From positions 124,001 to 188,000 of the forward strand of contig NZ_JAMBMT010000001.1 of assembly GCF_040371085.1 (NCBI RefSeq): a stretch of 64,000 nucleotides of DNA, in the 5' to 3' direction. The stretch is from Psychrobacter sp. AH5 (GTDB lineage Bacteria > Pseudomonadota > Gammaproteobacteria > Pseudomonadales > Moraxellaceae). This document shows positions 1-7,254 of this stretch, one piece after another. The notes under the pieces are model-generated. The model made no database searches. It was given only the letters and a program-made list of their open reading frames with translations, and was not told the origin of the DNA. The translations under genes and the position numbers were made by a program. Positions within the stretch are counted from its first letter, which is position 1, and each line of letters opens with the position of its first letter.

Positions 1-2
1 CG

Positions 3-92
3 CAGTGGTATTCGGCCTCGGGTCTTCGCTATCAGCGCCGTGAGCAGCGCCGTATCGAAGATCATGGCGGTGAGACGGATTTGCATCTATAG
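3..92 (+). CDS. C-terminal tail of an unidentified gene entering from the left
   Basis: An open frame enters from the window edge and stops at TAG, encoding about 29 residues of a charged, Arg/Glu-rich tail (it contains RYQRREQRRIEDHGG). A strong hairpin terminator follows about 25 bases later, as expected for the end of a rightward gene. No family can be assigned from so short a piece. The frame could be chance, since only 30 codons are visible and one neighbouring frame is open at the edge too, but the terminator makes a real gene end likely. Confidence 0.35.
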   Translation, partial: QWYSASGLRYQRREQRRIEDHGGETDLHL

Positions 93-114
93 CGGAACAA
101 ATCACTCAGCATAT

Positions 115-150
115 AAAAAACGCTAACGATTACTCATTAGCGTTTTTTTT
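115..150. terminator. Bidirectional intrinsic terminator
   Basis: Six A residues, a CGCTAA/TTAGCG stem with a 10-base loop, then eight T residues. The flanking A and T runs let it work for the rightward gene ending at 92 and for the leftward potD-like gene ending at 184. Confidence 0.8.
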
Positions 151-183
151 ATATGCAGGACTCATCAATGAGCTGGTAGCGTA

Positions 184-1341
184 TTAGCGCCCTGTTTTTA
201 GCATATCCCAATACTGCTGATAAACCTTCAATGCTTCATCGCCGACATCTTCTTGAAACTCTGCTTTAGCTAGCGTCTCTTTATCAGGATAAATTGTTGG
301 ATTGTTACGCACGCTTTCTTCCATCAGCTCGCGCGCCGCCAAATTCGGTGACGCATAGCCAATCTCTTCGCTAACGATTTTGGCATTCTCAGGCTGCAAG
401 AGATAATTAATAAACTGGTGCGCGGCATCGACGTTCTTAGCATTTTTTGGAATCACAAAGTTATCCATCCATAGGATGGCGCCTTCGGTTGGATACTTAT
501 AAACGAGGCTTGTTAAACCTTCATCATTGGCCATCACCGCCTCACCATTCCAAGTCATGCCTAGATTGGTTTCGCCTTCGATATAAGGGATACGGGTGGC
601 ATCTGAATTAAATGTTTTGACATTAGGCATAAGAGTGGTGAGCTTCTCATAAGCGGCCTTGATTTCATCAGGGTTTTTACTATTGCCTGAGTAGCCTAGC
701 GTCAATAGGGCCATACCAAAGACTTCGCGCATATCATTCATCAGCATGACCTGATTTTTATACTCAGGACGCCATAGATCGTTCCAGCTATTGACCTTGG
801 AGGCATCAACCGCGTCACCGTTGATAGCTAGACCGGTGCTGCCCCACATATAGGGAATCGAGTATTTATTCTCAGGATCGACTTTAGTATTGGTAAAGGA
901 GGTATCTAAATTACTAAAATTACTCAATTTTGACTTATCAAGCTCTTGCAGCAAGCCCTCTTTGGCCATTTTTTCAACGTAATAAGTAGAAGGAATAGCT
1001 AAATCGTACTGGCTTGAGTCATCGAGCAATTTAAGCTTGGCGTACATCGCCTCATTTGAGTCAAAAGTGGTGTAATTGACCGAAATACCGGTCTCAGCCT
1101 TAAAGCCATCTAGAATCTCTTGCGGCATATACTCTGACCAGTTATACAAATTAAGGGTCACATCGCTGTCCGCTGCGCCATCAACCGCAGCAGTATCAGA
1201 GTTGCTACAGCTAGCGAGCGCTAAACCTATCGCCGCGCTGAGTAATACTTTTGGTATTATTCTACCAAAAGTGCCTTTCACAGAGTGCTCTACAGGTTTC
1301 GCTGATAGTTCAAATGATAGTCCAGATGATAATCGGGTCAA
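184..1341 (-). CDS. Polyamine (spermidine/putrescine) ABC transporter substrate-binding lipoprotein, PotD/PotF type
   Basis: Predicted periplasmic receptor that delivers spermidine or putrescine to an ABC permease. The hydrophobic segment at residues 31-44 ends in a lipobox (LASC, lipidated Cys45). The mature part opens with LNLYNWSEYMP and runs through the family's YDLAIPSTYYVEKM and YSIPYMWGSTGLAIN segments. Length (385 residues) is typical once the long lipoprotein leader is allowed for. The start is TTG: a strong AGGAGA lies about 7 bases upstream and no ATG occurs before the mature domain. No potA, potB or potC lies beside it, so in this window it is an orphan receptor. Specificity between spermidine and putrescine cannot be read here. 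Confidence 0.9.
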   Translation of the reverse strand: MTRLSSGLSFELSAKPVEHSVKGTFGRIIPKVLLSAAIGLALASCSNSDTAAVDGAADSDVTLNLYNWSEYMPQEILDGFKAETGISVNYTTFDSNEAMYAKLKLLDDSSQYDLAIPSTYYVEKMAKEGLLQELDKSKLSNFSNLDTSFTNTKVDPENKYSIPYMWGSTGLAINGDAVDASKVNSWNDLWRPEYKNQVMLMNDMREVFGMALLTLGYSGNSKNPDEIKAAYEKLTTLMPNVKTFNSDATRIPYIEGETNLGMTWNGEAVMANDEGLTSLVYKYPTEGAILWMDNFVIPKNAKNVDAAHQFINYLLQPENAKIVSEEIGYASPNLAARELMEESVRNNPTIYPDKETLAKAEFQEDVGDEALKVYQQYWDMLKTGR

Positions 1342-1503
1342 AATATCTCTCCTAAAATAAATATAAATGAGTCGCTTTCAGCCTATTTATCTGTTTATGG
1401 TTATGATTTGCTGTCATTTAAAGGGTAGCGCTAAAATCAGCTGTTTTCAATAGCGGCTTTTTGGTAACAAGCGGCATCCTCAATTAGCGCTATAAGGTAT
1501 GTT

Positions 1504-1806
1504 ATGATTGCTAAAATTTATGTAAACGGTGATAGAGCCAATATGAATAATCAACAACGCATAGGAATTATAACTGCCCTGATTGGCTTAGTGGCTTTGA
1601 TAGCGCTGTTAAACGCCAGCACCTCTGCCCCTATTATCAACTGGCCAATGGAGGCTTATCTCGGTACAGTATTTACTATCGGTTGGCTCACCAGAGCGCC
1701 GGATTGGTTATCTTATCTGCTAGCGATTGTGGTGTTCGTGGTGGTTATCGGTGTCTGTTATAAGCTGGGTACTGGACTTTACAAGATAATGGCAAGGCGA
1801 GGCTGA
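1504..1806 (+). CDS. Small two-TM membrane protein, unknown function
   Basis: Encodes 100 residues with two clear hydrophobic segments (about 22-40 and 68-92) separated by a short loop with aromatic residues, ending in a basic MARRG tail, so a small inner-membrane protein. ATG at 1504 is chosen because AAGG lies 6 bases upstream; the internal ATG at 1543 (MNNQQRI) lacks a good ribosome site but would give a tidier N terminus. I do not recognise the family. It is divergent from the potD-like gene and followed by a repeat-rich gap. Confidence 0.65.
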   Translation: MIAKIYVNGDRANMNNQQRIGIITALIGLVALIALLNASTSAPIINWPMEAYLGTVFTIGWLTRAPDWLSYLLAIVVFVVVIGVCYKLGTGLYKIMARRG

Positions 1807-1949
1807 TTGAGTTATTTGTGACGTTTGGCGTGTAGCGTGAGTGCTTAGTTTAGCGAATATAAAAAGAAAAAGATTAAAAATGGCCTCAGCATTAGATGCT
1901 TTAATAGATAGAAATATGCAAGTTATGAGCCATCTACCTTTAATGATTT

Positions 1950-2098
1950 CGCTCGGCGCTCGTCCCTCACGCATAGCTCTCCCCTTGCGAATAGGCAAAG
2001 CAGTGCTCTGCTATTTCCGGCCTCACTCGCGCATAGCTCTCCCCTTGCGGACGGGCAAAGCAGTACTTTGTTATTTCCGTCCTCACCCACGCAAAAGC
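1950..2098 (+). repeat. 60-bp tandem repeat, two units plus partial flanks
   Basis: Units at 1970-2029 and 2030-2089 both begin CGCATAGCTCTCCCCTTGCG and stay in register at exactly 60 bp; a partial unit (CGCAAAAGC) follows at 2090. Each unit contains AAAGCAGT followed by a pyrimidine-rich block that can form a short hairpin: AGCAG/CTGCT in unit 1, and the G-U equivalent AGCAG/TTGTT in unit 2. Related copies occur near 7024-7060 and 32391-32432. Confidence 0.85.
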
Positions 2099-2136
2099 AG
2101 AAATTCTATATCGATTTGAATAGAAGTTAGGGGCGG

Positions 2137-2157
2137 GTAGGGTGCGCCCCGCGCACC
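2137..2157 (+). repeat. REP-like palindrome, class GGTGCGC, GTAG foot (copy 1)
   Basis: GTAG at 2137-2140, then a 7-bp perfect stem GGTGCGC/GCGCACC around CCC. A 5' GTAG followed by a hairpin is the known recognition layout for RAYT transposases. Confidence 0.65.
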
Positions 2158-2178
2158 TGAAAAACGTTAAAAAATTGG

Positions 2179-2309
2179 GTGGTGTTTTAAAAAGTATGCT
2201 GGCGATAAAAGTCAATAAGAAATCTATGCTAAGTTCTCTGATTCTATAGGGCTTTCAAGGCTTCAAAAATTGTTCAAATTTTAATCAGCATACTTTTTGA
2301 CACACCACC
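2179..2309. repeat. Nested inverted repeat inside the composite element
   Basis: Left arm 2179-2202 and right arm 2286-2309 are inverted copies with two mismatches in 24 bases (shared core AAAAAGTATGCTG). They enclose about 83 bases without an open frame, resembling the terminal inverted repeats of a small non-coding element. Confidence 0.6.
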
Positions 2310-2465
2310 AAAAATTGTACTACAATTTTAGTTTTGCAAGGGAAATCCTTTAAATAGGATTTTCTATTATTGTAATGCTATAAAATAAATGCACCTCTTT
2401 ACCCAAGTAATCCAACCGCTATTTATTCTTTAATGTTTATCTATTCCGAAATCCGAATATTAAGT

Positions 2466-2486
2466 GGTGCGCGGGGCGCACCCTAC
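2466..2486 (-). repeat. REP-like palindrome, class GGTGCGC, GTAG foot (copy 2)
   Basis: Inverted partner of the 2137 copy: stem GGTGCGC/GCGCACC around GGG, then CTAC at 2483-2486 (GTAG on the minus strand). The two GTAG feet are the outer ends of the pair. Confidence 0.65.
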
Positions 2487-2508
2487 AAAAACTTTTCAGA
2501 GTTACAAT

Positions 2509-2531
2509 GCTGGGTTAAAAACGCAGCCTAC
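2509..2531 (-). repeat. REP-like palindrome, class GCTGGGT, GTAG foot
   Basis: GCTGGGT pairs with ACGCAGC with one mismatch, and CTAC follows (GTAG on the minus strand). A degenerate relative of the palindromes at 7666 and 8074. It lies about 25 bases beyond the stop of the leftward HAD gene. Confidence 0.5.
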
Positions 2532-2555
2532 AAAAACAAATAACATCAGCGCTTT

Positions 2556-3386
2556 CTAAGATGCCATATCCAAACGCGCAAGCACCGACTGAATACCGCG
2601 CTCTTCAATAGTGCCGGTGACAAAGTCGGCGCGTTCAATTAACGCAGGCTGCGCATCACCCATCGCTACTGCAAAGCCCACCAAATCAAACATCTCCAAA
2701 TCATTCATTCCATCGCCAAAAGCCATACAGTCGCTGGCATCTACCCCATAATATTCACAAACATCCAATATGCCGCGCGCTTTAGAAGCCTCCAGAGGCA
2801 AAATATCGCCGCCGATATGGTGCCAATGTACTAGCTTTAAGCCCTCTTGAGCAAAGTTGACTTCTTGCATCTTATCCGTCTGATTATCAAAAAACACCGA
2901 GCACTGATAGACCTCATGATCTTTATAATAATCAGGATCCACGATGGAGTTCGGCGTACGCGCATTAAATTCACGCAAGCGCTCGTTCTCATCCGACCAA
3001 GCGATATGAGTGGCAGAATCGAACTTATGAATAAGCCGGCTGGCTTGGCATAGATCGACGATTTTTGCCGTTTGCTTGTCCGATAGCGGATAGTGACTGA
3101 TTCTATGATGAGTATCGAAGCTATACTGCCCATTCATACAGATAATGGCGTCTAGCACATCGGCTTGTAACAGCGCCAAAATATCAGGCGGTAATATAGC
3201 TTTTGAGCGTCCAGTAGAAATCACTAGCTTAATATCGCTATCCGCTAAAGCTTCTAAAGTCGCTTGGTTGGTTTTATCGATAATACCCGCGCGGCTTAAA
3301 GTATCATCAATATCAAAAAAGATAATTTTCGGAGTTGGTATAGCGGTATTAGTCATCGCGCCGCCAGCTTTGTATTCGGTAAACAT
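2556..3386 (-). CDS. HAD-superfamily (Cof/IIB-type) phosphatase, copy 1
   Basis: Predicted cytosolic Mg-dependent phosphatase of the Cof-like (HAD class IIB) group, probably acting on small phosphorylated metabolites; the substrate cannot be read. Motif I is FFDIDDTLS with Asp25 and Asp27 as nucleophile and acid, motif II is STGR, motif III is the Lys of SKARGI, and motif IV is GDGMNDLEMF. Length (276) is normal. The first ATG is kept because AAAGGATAACT sits directly in front of it. It is clearly paralogous to the gene at 5073-5921 (both share QCSVFFDNQ and DLVGFAVAMGDA), and the photolyase-like gene lies between the two, all leftward. Confidence 0.85.
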   Translation of the reverse strand: MFTEYKAGGAMTNTAIPTPKIIFFDIDDTLSRAGIIDKTNQATLEALADSDIKLVISTGRSKAILPPDILALLQADVLDAIICMNGQYSFDTHHRISHYPLSDKQTAKIVDLCQASRLIHKFDSATHIAWSDENERLREFNARTPNSIVDPDYYKDHEVYQCSVFFDNQTDKMQEVNFAQEGLKLVHWHHIGGDILPLEASKARGILDVCEYYGVDASDCMAFGDGMNDLEMFDLVGFAVAMGDAQPALIERADFVTGTIEERGIQSVLARLDMAS

Positions 3387-3485
3387 AGTTATCCTTTGTC
3401 TTTTACGTTTTGTCTCTTACATTTTTTTATACTTGGTTGTCGTATATTAGTTTCGGTTATTTCGTCATGTATTCAATGTGTCATG

Positions 3486-5009
3486 CTAAACGTCTTTATC
3501 TAGCTTTGCCAAAAACGCATTGGCATGATCTAAATGCTGTTTTTGCTTATCCTTGTCCATCTTATCCCACATCGATAGCAGCATGCCAATACGCGGATTT
3601 TTCTCAAAAAAATCACGATGCACCTGCATAAAGCGCCAAAATAGCCCATCCCATATGGCTGCCCACTCGAGCAGCTCGCCTTTAGATTTGACGGGATAAT
3701 CACTCATTTTATTGATATAATTACTACCGCTAATATAAGGCTTGGTTGCCATTAGACCGCCATCGGCGAACTGACTCATACCATAGATATTGGGCACCAT
3801 CACCCAATCGTAAGCATCGATAAACAGCTCCATAAACCACTGATAGACCTCATCAGGGTCAAACTCACACAGTAGCATAAAGTTGCCAAAGATCATCAGC
3901 CGCTCGATATGGTGCGCATAACCCGTTTTAAGCAGCTTTTTAATAGTGCTATCAATCGGCACAATACCGGTATCGCCCGTATAAAAGCTCGGCGGTATCT
4001 TGCGCTTGAAGCCCCAAAAGTTAGTACTGCGCTGCTTACGACCGATAGACTCGTAGAGTCCATACATAAACTCACGCCAGCCGATGATCTGGCGGATAAA
4101 GCCCTCTAGTGAATTGATTGGAATATTATATTCCTCGCTGATCTCTAAAGTGCGCGTGATGACTTGCTCAGGCGTTAGCAGTCCGGTATTGAGCATTGGT
4201 GTTAAAAGACTATGATGCAAAAGGTGCGCGTCCGCGACGATAGCATCTTCATATTGACCAAAGTCTTTAAAGCGCTTTGCTAAAAAATCCTCTAGCCACT
4301 CTTCCGCCTCGTCATGGGTAGTCGGATAGCGAAAGTCTGGATTGGCCTTGCCGTAATGCGCGCCAAAATTGTCCTCAACGTAAGTCAGCGCCTCCTTATA
4401 ATGCTCGCTTAGTTTAGGAAACTTGACCGCAGGCGGCTCCTCTTTACGCGGATACTTTTTGCGGTTGTCTTCATCAAAAGACCACTGGCCACCGATAGGC
4501 TCGCCGTCCTCATCAATAAGGATCTTTTCACGCCTGCGGGCTTCAATATAGAAGTCATGGTGAAACAAGCGATTGTCACGAAAAAAGTCACAATAGACAG
4601 CTAGCGGATGGAGGAACATCGGTGTCGGACTAACATCAAAGTCGATATCGGCTGCCAGTATAGCCTCTTGTATTCGTCCTCGTAGCCAATCATCCACCAC
4701 ATCGATGCAGTATATTTTGTCAATACTCTCTTTATTATCAGGCTCATCATTGCTGCTGATAAAGCTAGCAATGAGCTTGCGACAATCGCTGTGCTTATGC
4801 GACGACTCGATGTAATGCACGGTTTTACCCGCGTCAATTAAGGTCTGCTCATAGGCTTTCATACTGGCGCGGTGCAGCACCAGCTTTTGTTTATGAAACG
4901 GATACTGGGTAAAGTATAAGTCTTCTTCAATCAAGTAGCAGTCCTCTTGCCAAAGTGATATATCGGCAAACAGCTGATGCGGGAAGATTAAGCTGACTTT
5001 TTTGCTCAT
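3486..5009 (-). CDS. Photolyase/cryptochrome-family protein of the bacterial (6-4)/FeS-BCP group, lacking the C-terminal Fe-S cysteines
   Basis: Resembles the COG3046 proteins related to deoxyribodipyrimidine photolyase, whose characterised member PhrB repairs (6-4) photoproducts using FAD and a [4Fe-4S] cluster. The N terminus (SLIFPHQLF) starts the alpha/beta antenna domain. The helical FAD domain carries GWREFMYGLYES, GYAHHIERLM and IYGMSQFADGG. Length (507) is full. In cluster-bearing relatives MSDY is followed by a CxxC and a later CPF motif; here MSDY (from residue 435) is followed by PVKSKGE and then AIWDGLFWRF. The last cysteine is Cys381, with none in the 126 residues after it. DNA repair is therefore a family inference; a cluster-less repair enzyme or a photoreceptor is also possible. 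Confidence 0.85.
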   Translation of the reverse strand: MSKKVSLIFPHQLFADISLWQEDCYLIEEDLYFTQYPFHKQKLVLHRASMKAYEQTLIDAGKTVHYIESSHKHSDCRKLIASFISSNDEPDNKESIDKIYCIDVVDDWLRGRIQEAILAADIDFDVSPTPMFLHPLAVYCDFFRDNRLFHHDFYIEARRREKILIDEDGEPIGGQWSFDEDNRKKYPRKEEPPAVKFPKLSEHYKEALTYVEDNFGAHYGKANPDFRYPTTHDEAEEWLEDFLAKRFKDFGQYEDAIVADAHLLHHSLLTPMLNTGLLTPEQVITRTLEISEEYNIPINSLEGFIRQIIGWREFMYGLYESIGRKQRSTNFWGFKRKIPPSFYTGDTGIVPIDSTIKKLLKTGYAHHIERLMIFGNFMLLCEFDPDEVYQWFMELFIDAYDWVMVPNIYGMSQFADGGLMATKPYISGSNYINKMSDYPVKSKGELLEWAAIWDGLFWRFMQVHRDFFEKNPRIGMLLSMWDKMDKDKQKQHLDHANAFLAKLDKDV

Positions 5010-5072
5010 TGTTAGACTCTTGCTGTTTTAAAAAAGGGTTGTAAACCAAATGTCACCCTACACTGACTACGC

Positions 5073-5921
5073 CTAAGCTTGCATAATAGGTGTTAACACC
5101 GCTTGAATACCTTGCTCTTCAATGGTGCCCGTAATGAGGTTGGCGCGCTGTTTTAGCTCATCTTTAGCGTCGCCCATCGCTACGGCAAAGCCCACCAAAT
5201 CAAACATCTCTAAATCATTGAGCCCATCGCCAAACGCCATACAGTCCGCAGCATTTATATTAAAATGCTGACAAACATCCAAAATCCCGCGCGCTTTTGA
5301 GGCGTCACTAGTCAGAATATCACCGACACTCTCATGCCAATGCACTAGCTTTAGATTATGCTGGGCAAAGTTAACGTCTTGCATTTTATCCTGCTGATTA
5401 TCAAAAAATACTGAGCACTGATAAACGGTGTTAAATTTGCAATATTCAGGGTCAATAATGCTACAGCTTTTGATTTTATCGTGATACCTGTGCTGCCATT
5501 CGTGCTCATCTGACCAAACAATTTGCGACTCGGCATCGAACTTATAGACCAGTTTGCTCTTTTGGCAAAGCTCAGCAATGGTAGTCGCTTGCTCAATAGA
5601 TAGCGGATAATCACTGATAATGCGCTGATTATTAAAGCTATATTGACCATTCATGCAGATAACGGCGTCCAGTACGCCCGCCTCTAGTAACGCTAGAATA
5701 TCGAGCGGCAATATCGCTTTTGAGCGCCCGGTTGAGATGACCAGCTTAATATCCAGATTTGATTTGGCGATAGCTTCGAGGGTGGCTTTATTATGCGGGT
5801 CAATCTCGCCATTTCGGCTTAAAGTATCGTCAATATCAAAAAAAATCATCTTTGGCGTAGGGATAGGGATGGAGGTGGGGTTTATTTTCCCTATGCTTTT
5901 GCTCTGATTGGCAGTTGGCAT
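5073..5921 (-). CDS. HAD-superfamily (Cof/IIB-type) phosphatase, copy 2
   Basis: Second Cof-like HAD phosphatase, with motif I FFDIDDTLS (Asp29/Asp31), STGR, the SKARGI lysine and GDGLNDLEMF. Similarity to the 2556-3386 gene is strong through the cap and C-terminal half, so the two arose by duplication. The N terminus has a short Ser/Pro/Ile-rich stretch absent from copy 1. The start is placed at MPTANQS because AAGGAC lies 4-5 bases upstream; the 18 codons before it lack a ribosome site. It probably shares a transcript with the photolyase-like gene (63-base gap) and copy 1. The substrate is unknown. Confidence 0.85.
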   Translation of the reverse strand: MPTANQSKSIGKINPTSIPIPTPKMIFFDIDDTLSRNGEIDPHNKATLEAIAKSNLDIKLVISTGRSKAILPLDILALLEAGVLDAVICMNGQYSFNNQRIISDYPLSIEQATTIAELCQKSKLVYKFDAESQIVWSDEHEWQHRYHDKIKSCSIIDPEYCKFNTVYQCSVFFDNQQDKMQDVNFAQHNLKLVHWHESVGDILTSDASKARGILDVCQHFNINAADCMAFGDGLNDLEMFDLVGFAVAMGDAKDELKQRANLITGTIEEQGIQAVLTPIMQA

Positions 5922-6237
5922 AAAAGTCCTTTTTATTAAAGTTGCTATCCTCTTACTAGATAAGGCTGTCAGCAAACTAGCGGTACAAGAAGATTAGGCT
6001 AACTTTTTTGGAGATACATAAGCTTATCATCAGCTAAGATCAATCATTATAAATGAGCCAATGCGGCGTTGTAAGGTACGGTTATGTTACTTGTTAACCT
6101 TCAAAATAGCGCTTAGTATTTTATTGTTGCGGATACTAGAAAGGTGTTTTGCTCTAGCTACTGTATAAATTGAGGACGAAAACCATCATATATATAAGTA
6201 TTAAACCGAGAACGGATAATAAAACTAGGATAACTCA

Positions 6238-6837
6238 ATGAGCACGATTACTCAAAACCATGCTGACAAACCGGGCCGCGATGATGATCTCTTTAGCCTA
6301 TCTCCAAGGCATCATGACAGCCGTCTAGAGGCGGATTGGTTGTTTTTGTATAACAAGTTGCCGCCCGATCAGTGGTTTAGCGCCGACTACGCGTATAAAA
6401 CCTCAGGGTGGCTCAAGGTACATACCAATATTCGTAAGCGCCAACGTATCCTGACGCAAATTAGCGAGGCGTACCAAAACGGTGAGTTTGACTGGGCGGA
6501 ATATCGCTCACAAATCCTCAAACGTATCAATATGCATATTCTCAAGTTGCATCAGCATCATGGGGTCGAGGACGAAGGGTTTTTCCCAGAATTTATCGCT
6601 ATGTACCCTCAGCTCGCCCCTGCTTTTGAAGTGTTAGGGCAGGATCATGACTATCTCAACGAGCTACTGGATAAATTGCAAATTCAAAATGATAAGCTGG
6701 CGAGAAGTGAGGAAGAGGATAAGGCGCTGGCTCGCGAGCTGCACGACACCCTAGTCAAAGTAACGGATTTATTGCAACAGCATCTGACCGATGAAGAGGA
6801 TTTAGTCATTCCGATTTTGGGGCTGCGGCAGAGTTAG
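6238..6837 (+). CDS. Hemerythrin-like HHE-domain protein
   Basis: Predicted cytosolic four-helix protein of the hemerythrin/HHE family, binding a di-iron centre for oxygen, NO or iron handling. After a 75-residue N-terminal region comes a helical domain with HxxxHxHH-like ligands (MHILKLHQHHGVEDEGFFPE), then QDHDYLNELL, ELHDTL and HLTDEEDLVIPIL, which supply the His, Asp and Glu ligands. AGGA 7 bases before ATG fixes the start. It stands alone: a 316-base gap precedes it and a repeat patch follows. The precise role is not deducible. Confidence 0.85.
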   Translation: MSTITQNHADKPGRDDDLFSLSPRHHDSRLEADWLFLYNKLPPDQWFSADYAYKTSGWLKVHTNIRKRQRILTQISEAYQNGEFDWAEYRSQILKRINMHILKLHQHHGVEDEGFFPEFIAMYPQLAPAFEVLGQDHDYLNELLDKLQIQNDKLARSEEEDKALARELHDTLVKVTDLLQQHLTDEEDLVIPILGLRQS

Positions 6838-7023
6838 AGGTTTGGGCATGGAAAACGTCTTTATCAGCTTGTCCCGCCTTCCGCTTATATCTGCTCATCT
6901 GTGCGAGGCAAGGGCTACGGTTTGGGCTGTCTTTTGCTCTGCGAGCCACCCCAAAACCTAGACTTCACAACTCGCCCAAATAAGGAGGATACCGCTGTAG
7001 AATTTGCGAAAATGCAAATTCTC

Positions 7024-7060
7024 TTGCACTCGGACAAAGCAGTGTTTTGTTATCTCCTCG
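7024..7060 (+). repeat. Diverged single copy related to the 60-bp repeat unit
   Basis: CGGACAAAGCAGTGTTTTG and the TTATCTCC after it match the core of the 60-bp unit at 1970-2089 (GGCAAAGCAGT, then TTATTTCC), including the AGCAG/TTGTT hairpin capacity. The flanks differ. Confidence 0.5.
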
Positions 7061-7144
7061 CTCAGGAGCTAGCGGTGAGTTTATATTCTTTTAATTATTT
7101 GTTGTGGTGAGGGTTTTATTTGTTATTAAAAAACAAAGTTATGT

Positions 7145-7175
7145 GTAGGGTGGGTTAGCGATAGCGTAACCCACC
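7145..7175 (+). repeat. REP-like palindrome, class GGTGGGTTA, GTAG foot
   Basis: GTAG, then GGTGGGTTA paired with TAACCCACC around a 9-base GCGATAGCG loop. Close relatives occur at 35787 and 37214. Confidence 0.7.
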
Positions 7176-7195
7176 GCATTCTAGCAAGATTAAAT

Positions 7196-7254
7196 GGTGG
7201 GTTACATTTTATAAGTACTCTCTACAAGAGTTTTATAAAACTAACCCACCCTAC
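7196..7254 (-). repeat. Extended REP-like hairpin, GTAG foot on the minus strand, abutting the RAYT remnant
   Basis: Outer arms GGTGGGTTA (7196-7204) and TAACCCACC (7242-7250) continue inward through TTTTATAA/TTATAAAA and ACTC/GAGT to a 7-base loop, a nearly continuous 55-base hairpin. CTAC at 7251-7254 gives the GTAG foot. With the 7145 copy it forms an inverted pair with both GTAG feet outermost, like a BIME. Confidence 0.7.

Larger units (their letters stand above)
2137..2486. repeat. Composite palindromic element bounded by inverted REP-like hairpins (MITE-like)
   Basis: The ends are a 20-bp perfect inverted repeat (2138-2157 and 2466-2485). Each end is itself a hairpin, GGTGCGC-CCC-GCGCACC, with GTAG as the outermost bases. 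Inside lies a second pair of arms (2179-2202 and 2286-2309) matching over 22 of 24 bases. There is no coding capacity. The layout fits a non-autonomous palindromic mobile element; movement itself is inferred. Confidence 0.6.
1807..2555. other. Gene-free, repeat-rich intergenic region
   Basis: No credible gene is present: the short open frames here are translations of the repeats. It holds a 60-bp tandem repeat (1950-2098), two outward-facing GTAG-footed palindromes (2137-2157 and 2466-2486) enclosing a nested inverted repeat (2179-2202 with 2286-2309), and a third palindrome (2509-2531) just before the stop of the HAD gene. The spacer between 2310 and 2465 is A+T-rich with no visible feature. 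Confidence 0.7.
6838..7254. other. Intergenic repeat patch upstream of the RAYT remnant
   Basis: No gene is supported; the short rightward frame at 6901-7110 is built on repeat sequence. It holds a relative of the 60-bp repeat (7024-7060) and two GTAG-footed palindromes in inverted orientation (7145-7175 and 7196-7254), the second touching the transposase remnant. Confidence 0.65.

Noticed and set aside
1841..2215. Open frames on both strands within the tandem-repeat patch (92 and 82 codons)
   Set aside because: Their residues repeat (RIALPLR-GKAVLCYFRP) only because the DNA repeats with a 60-bp period, a multiple of three; no ribosome site and no protein-like composition.
5041..5072. Weak GTAG-footed structure (CACCCTAC) between the photolyase-like gene and HAD copy 2
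   Set aside because: The potential stem is short and mismatched compared with the nine accepted palindromes.
6901..7110. 69-codon rightward frame between hemerythrin and the RAYT remnant
   Set aside because: Starts without a ribosome site and runs through repeat-derived sequence; no family resemblance.
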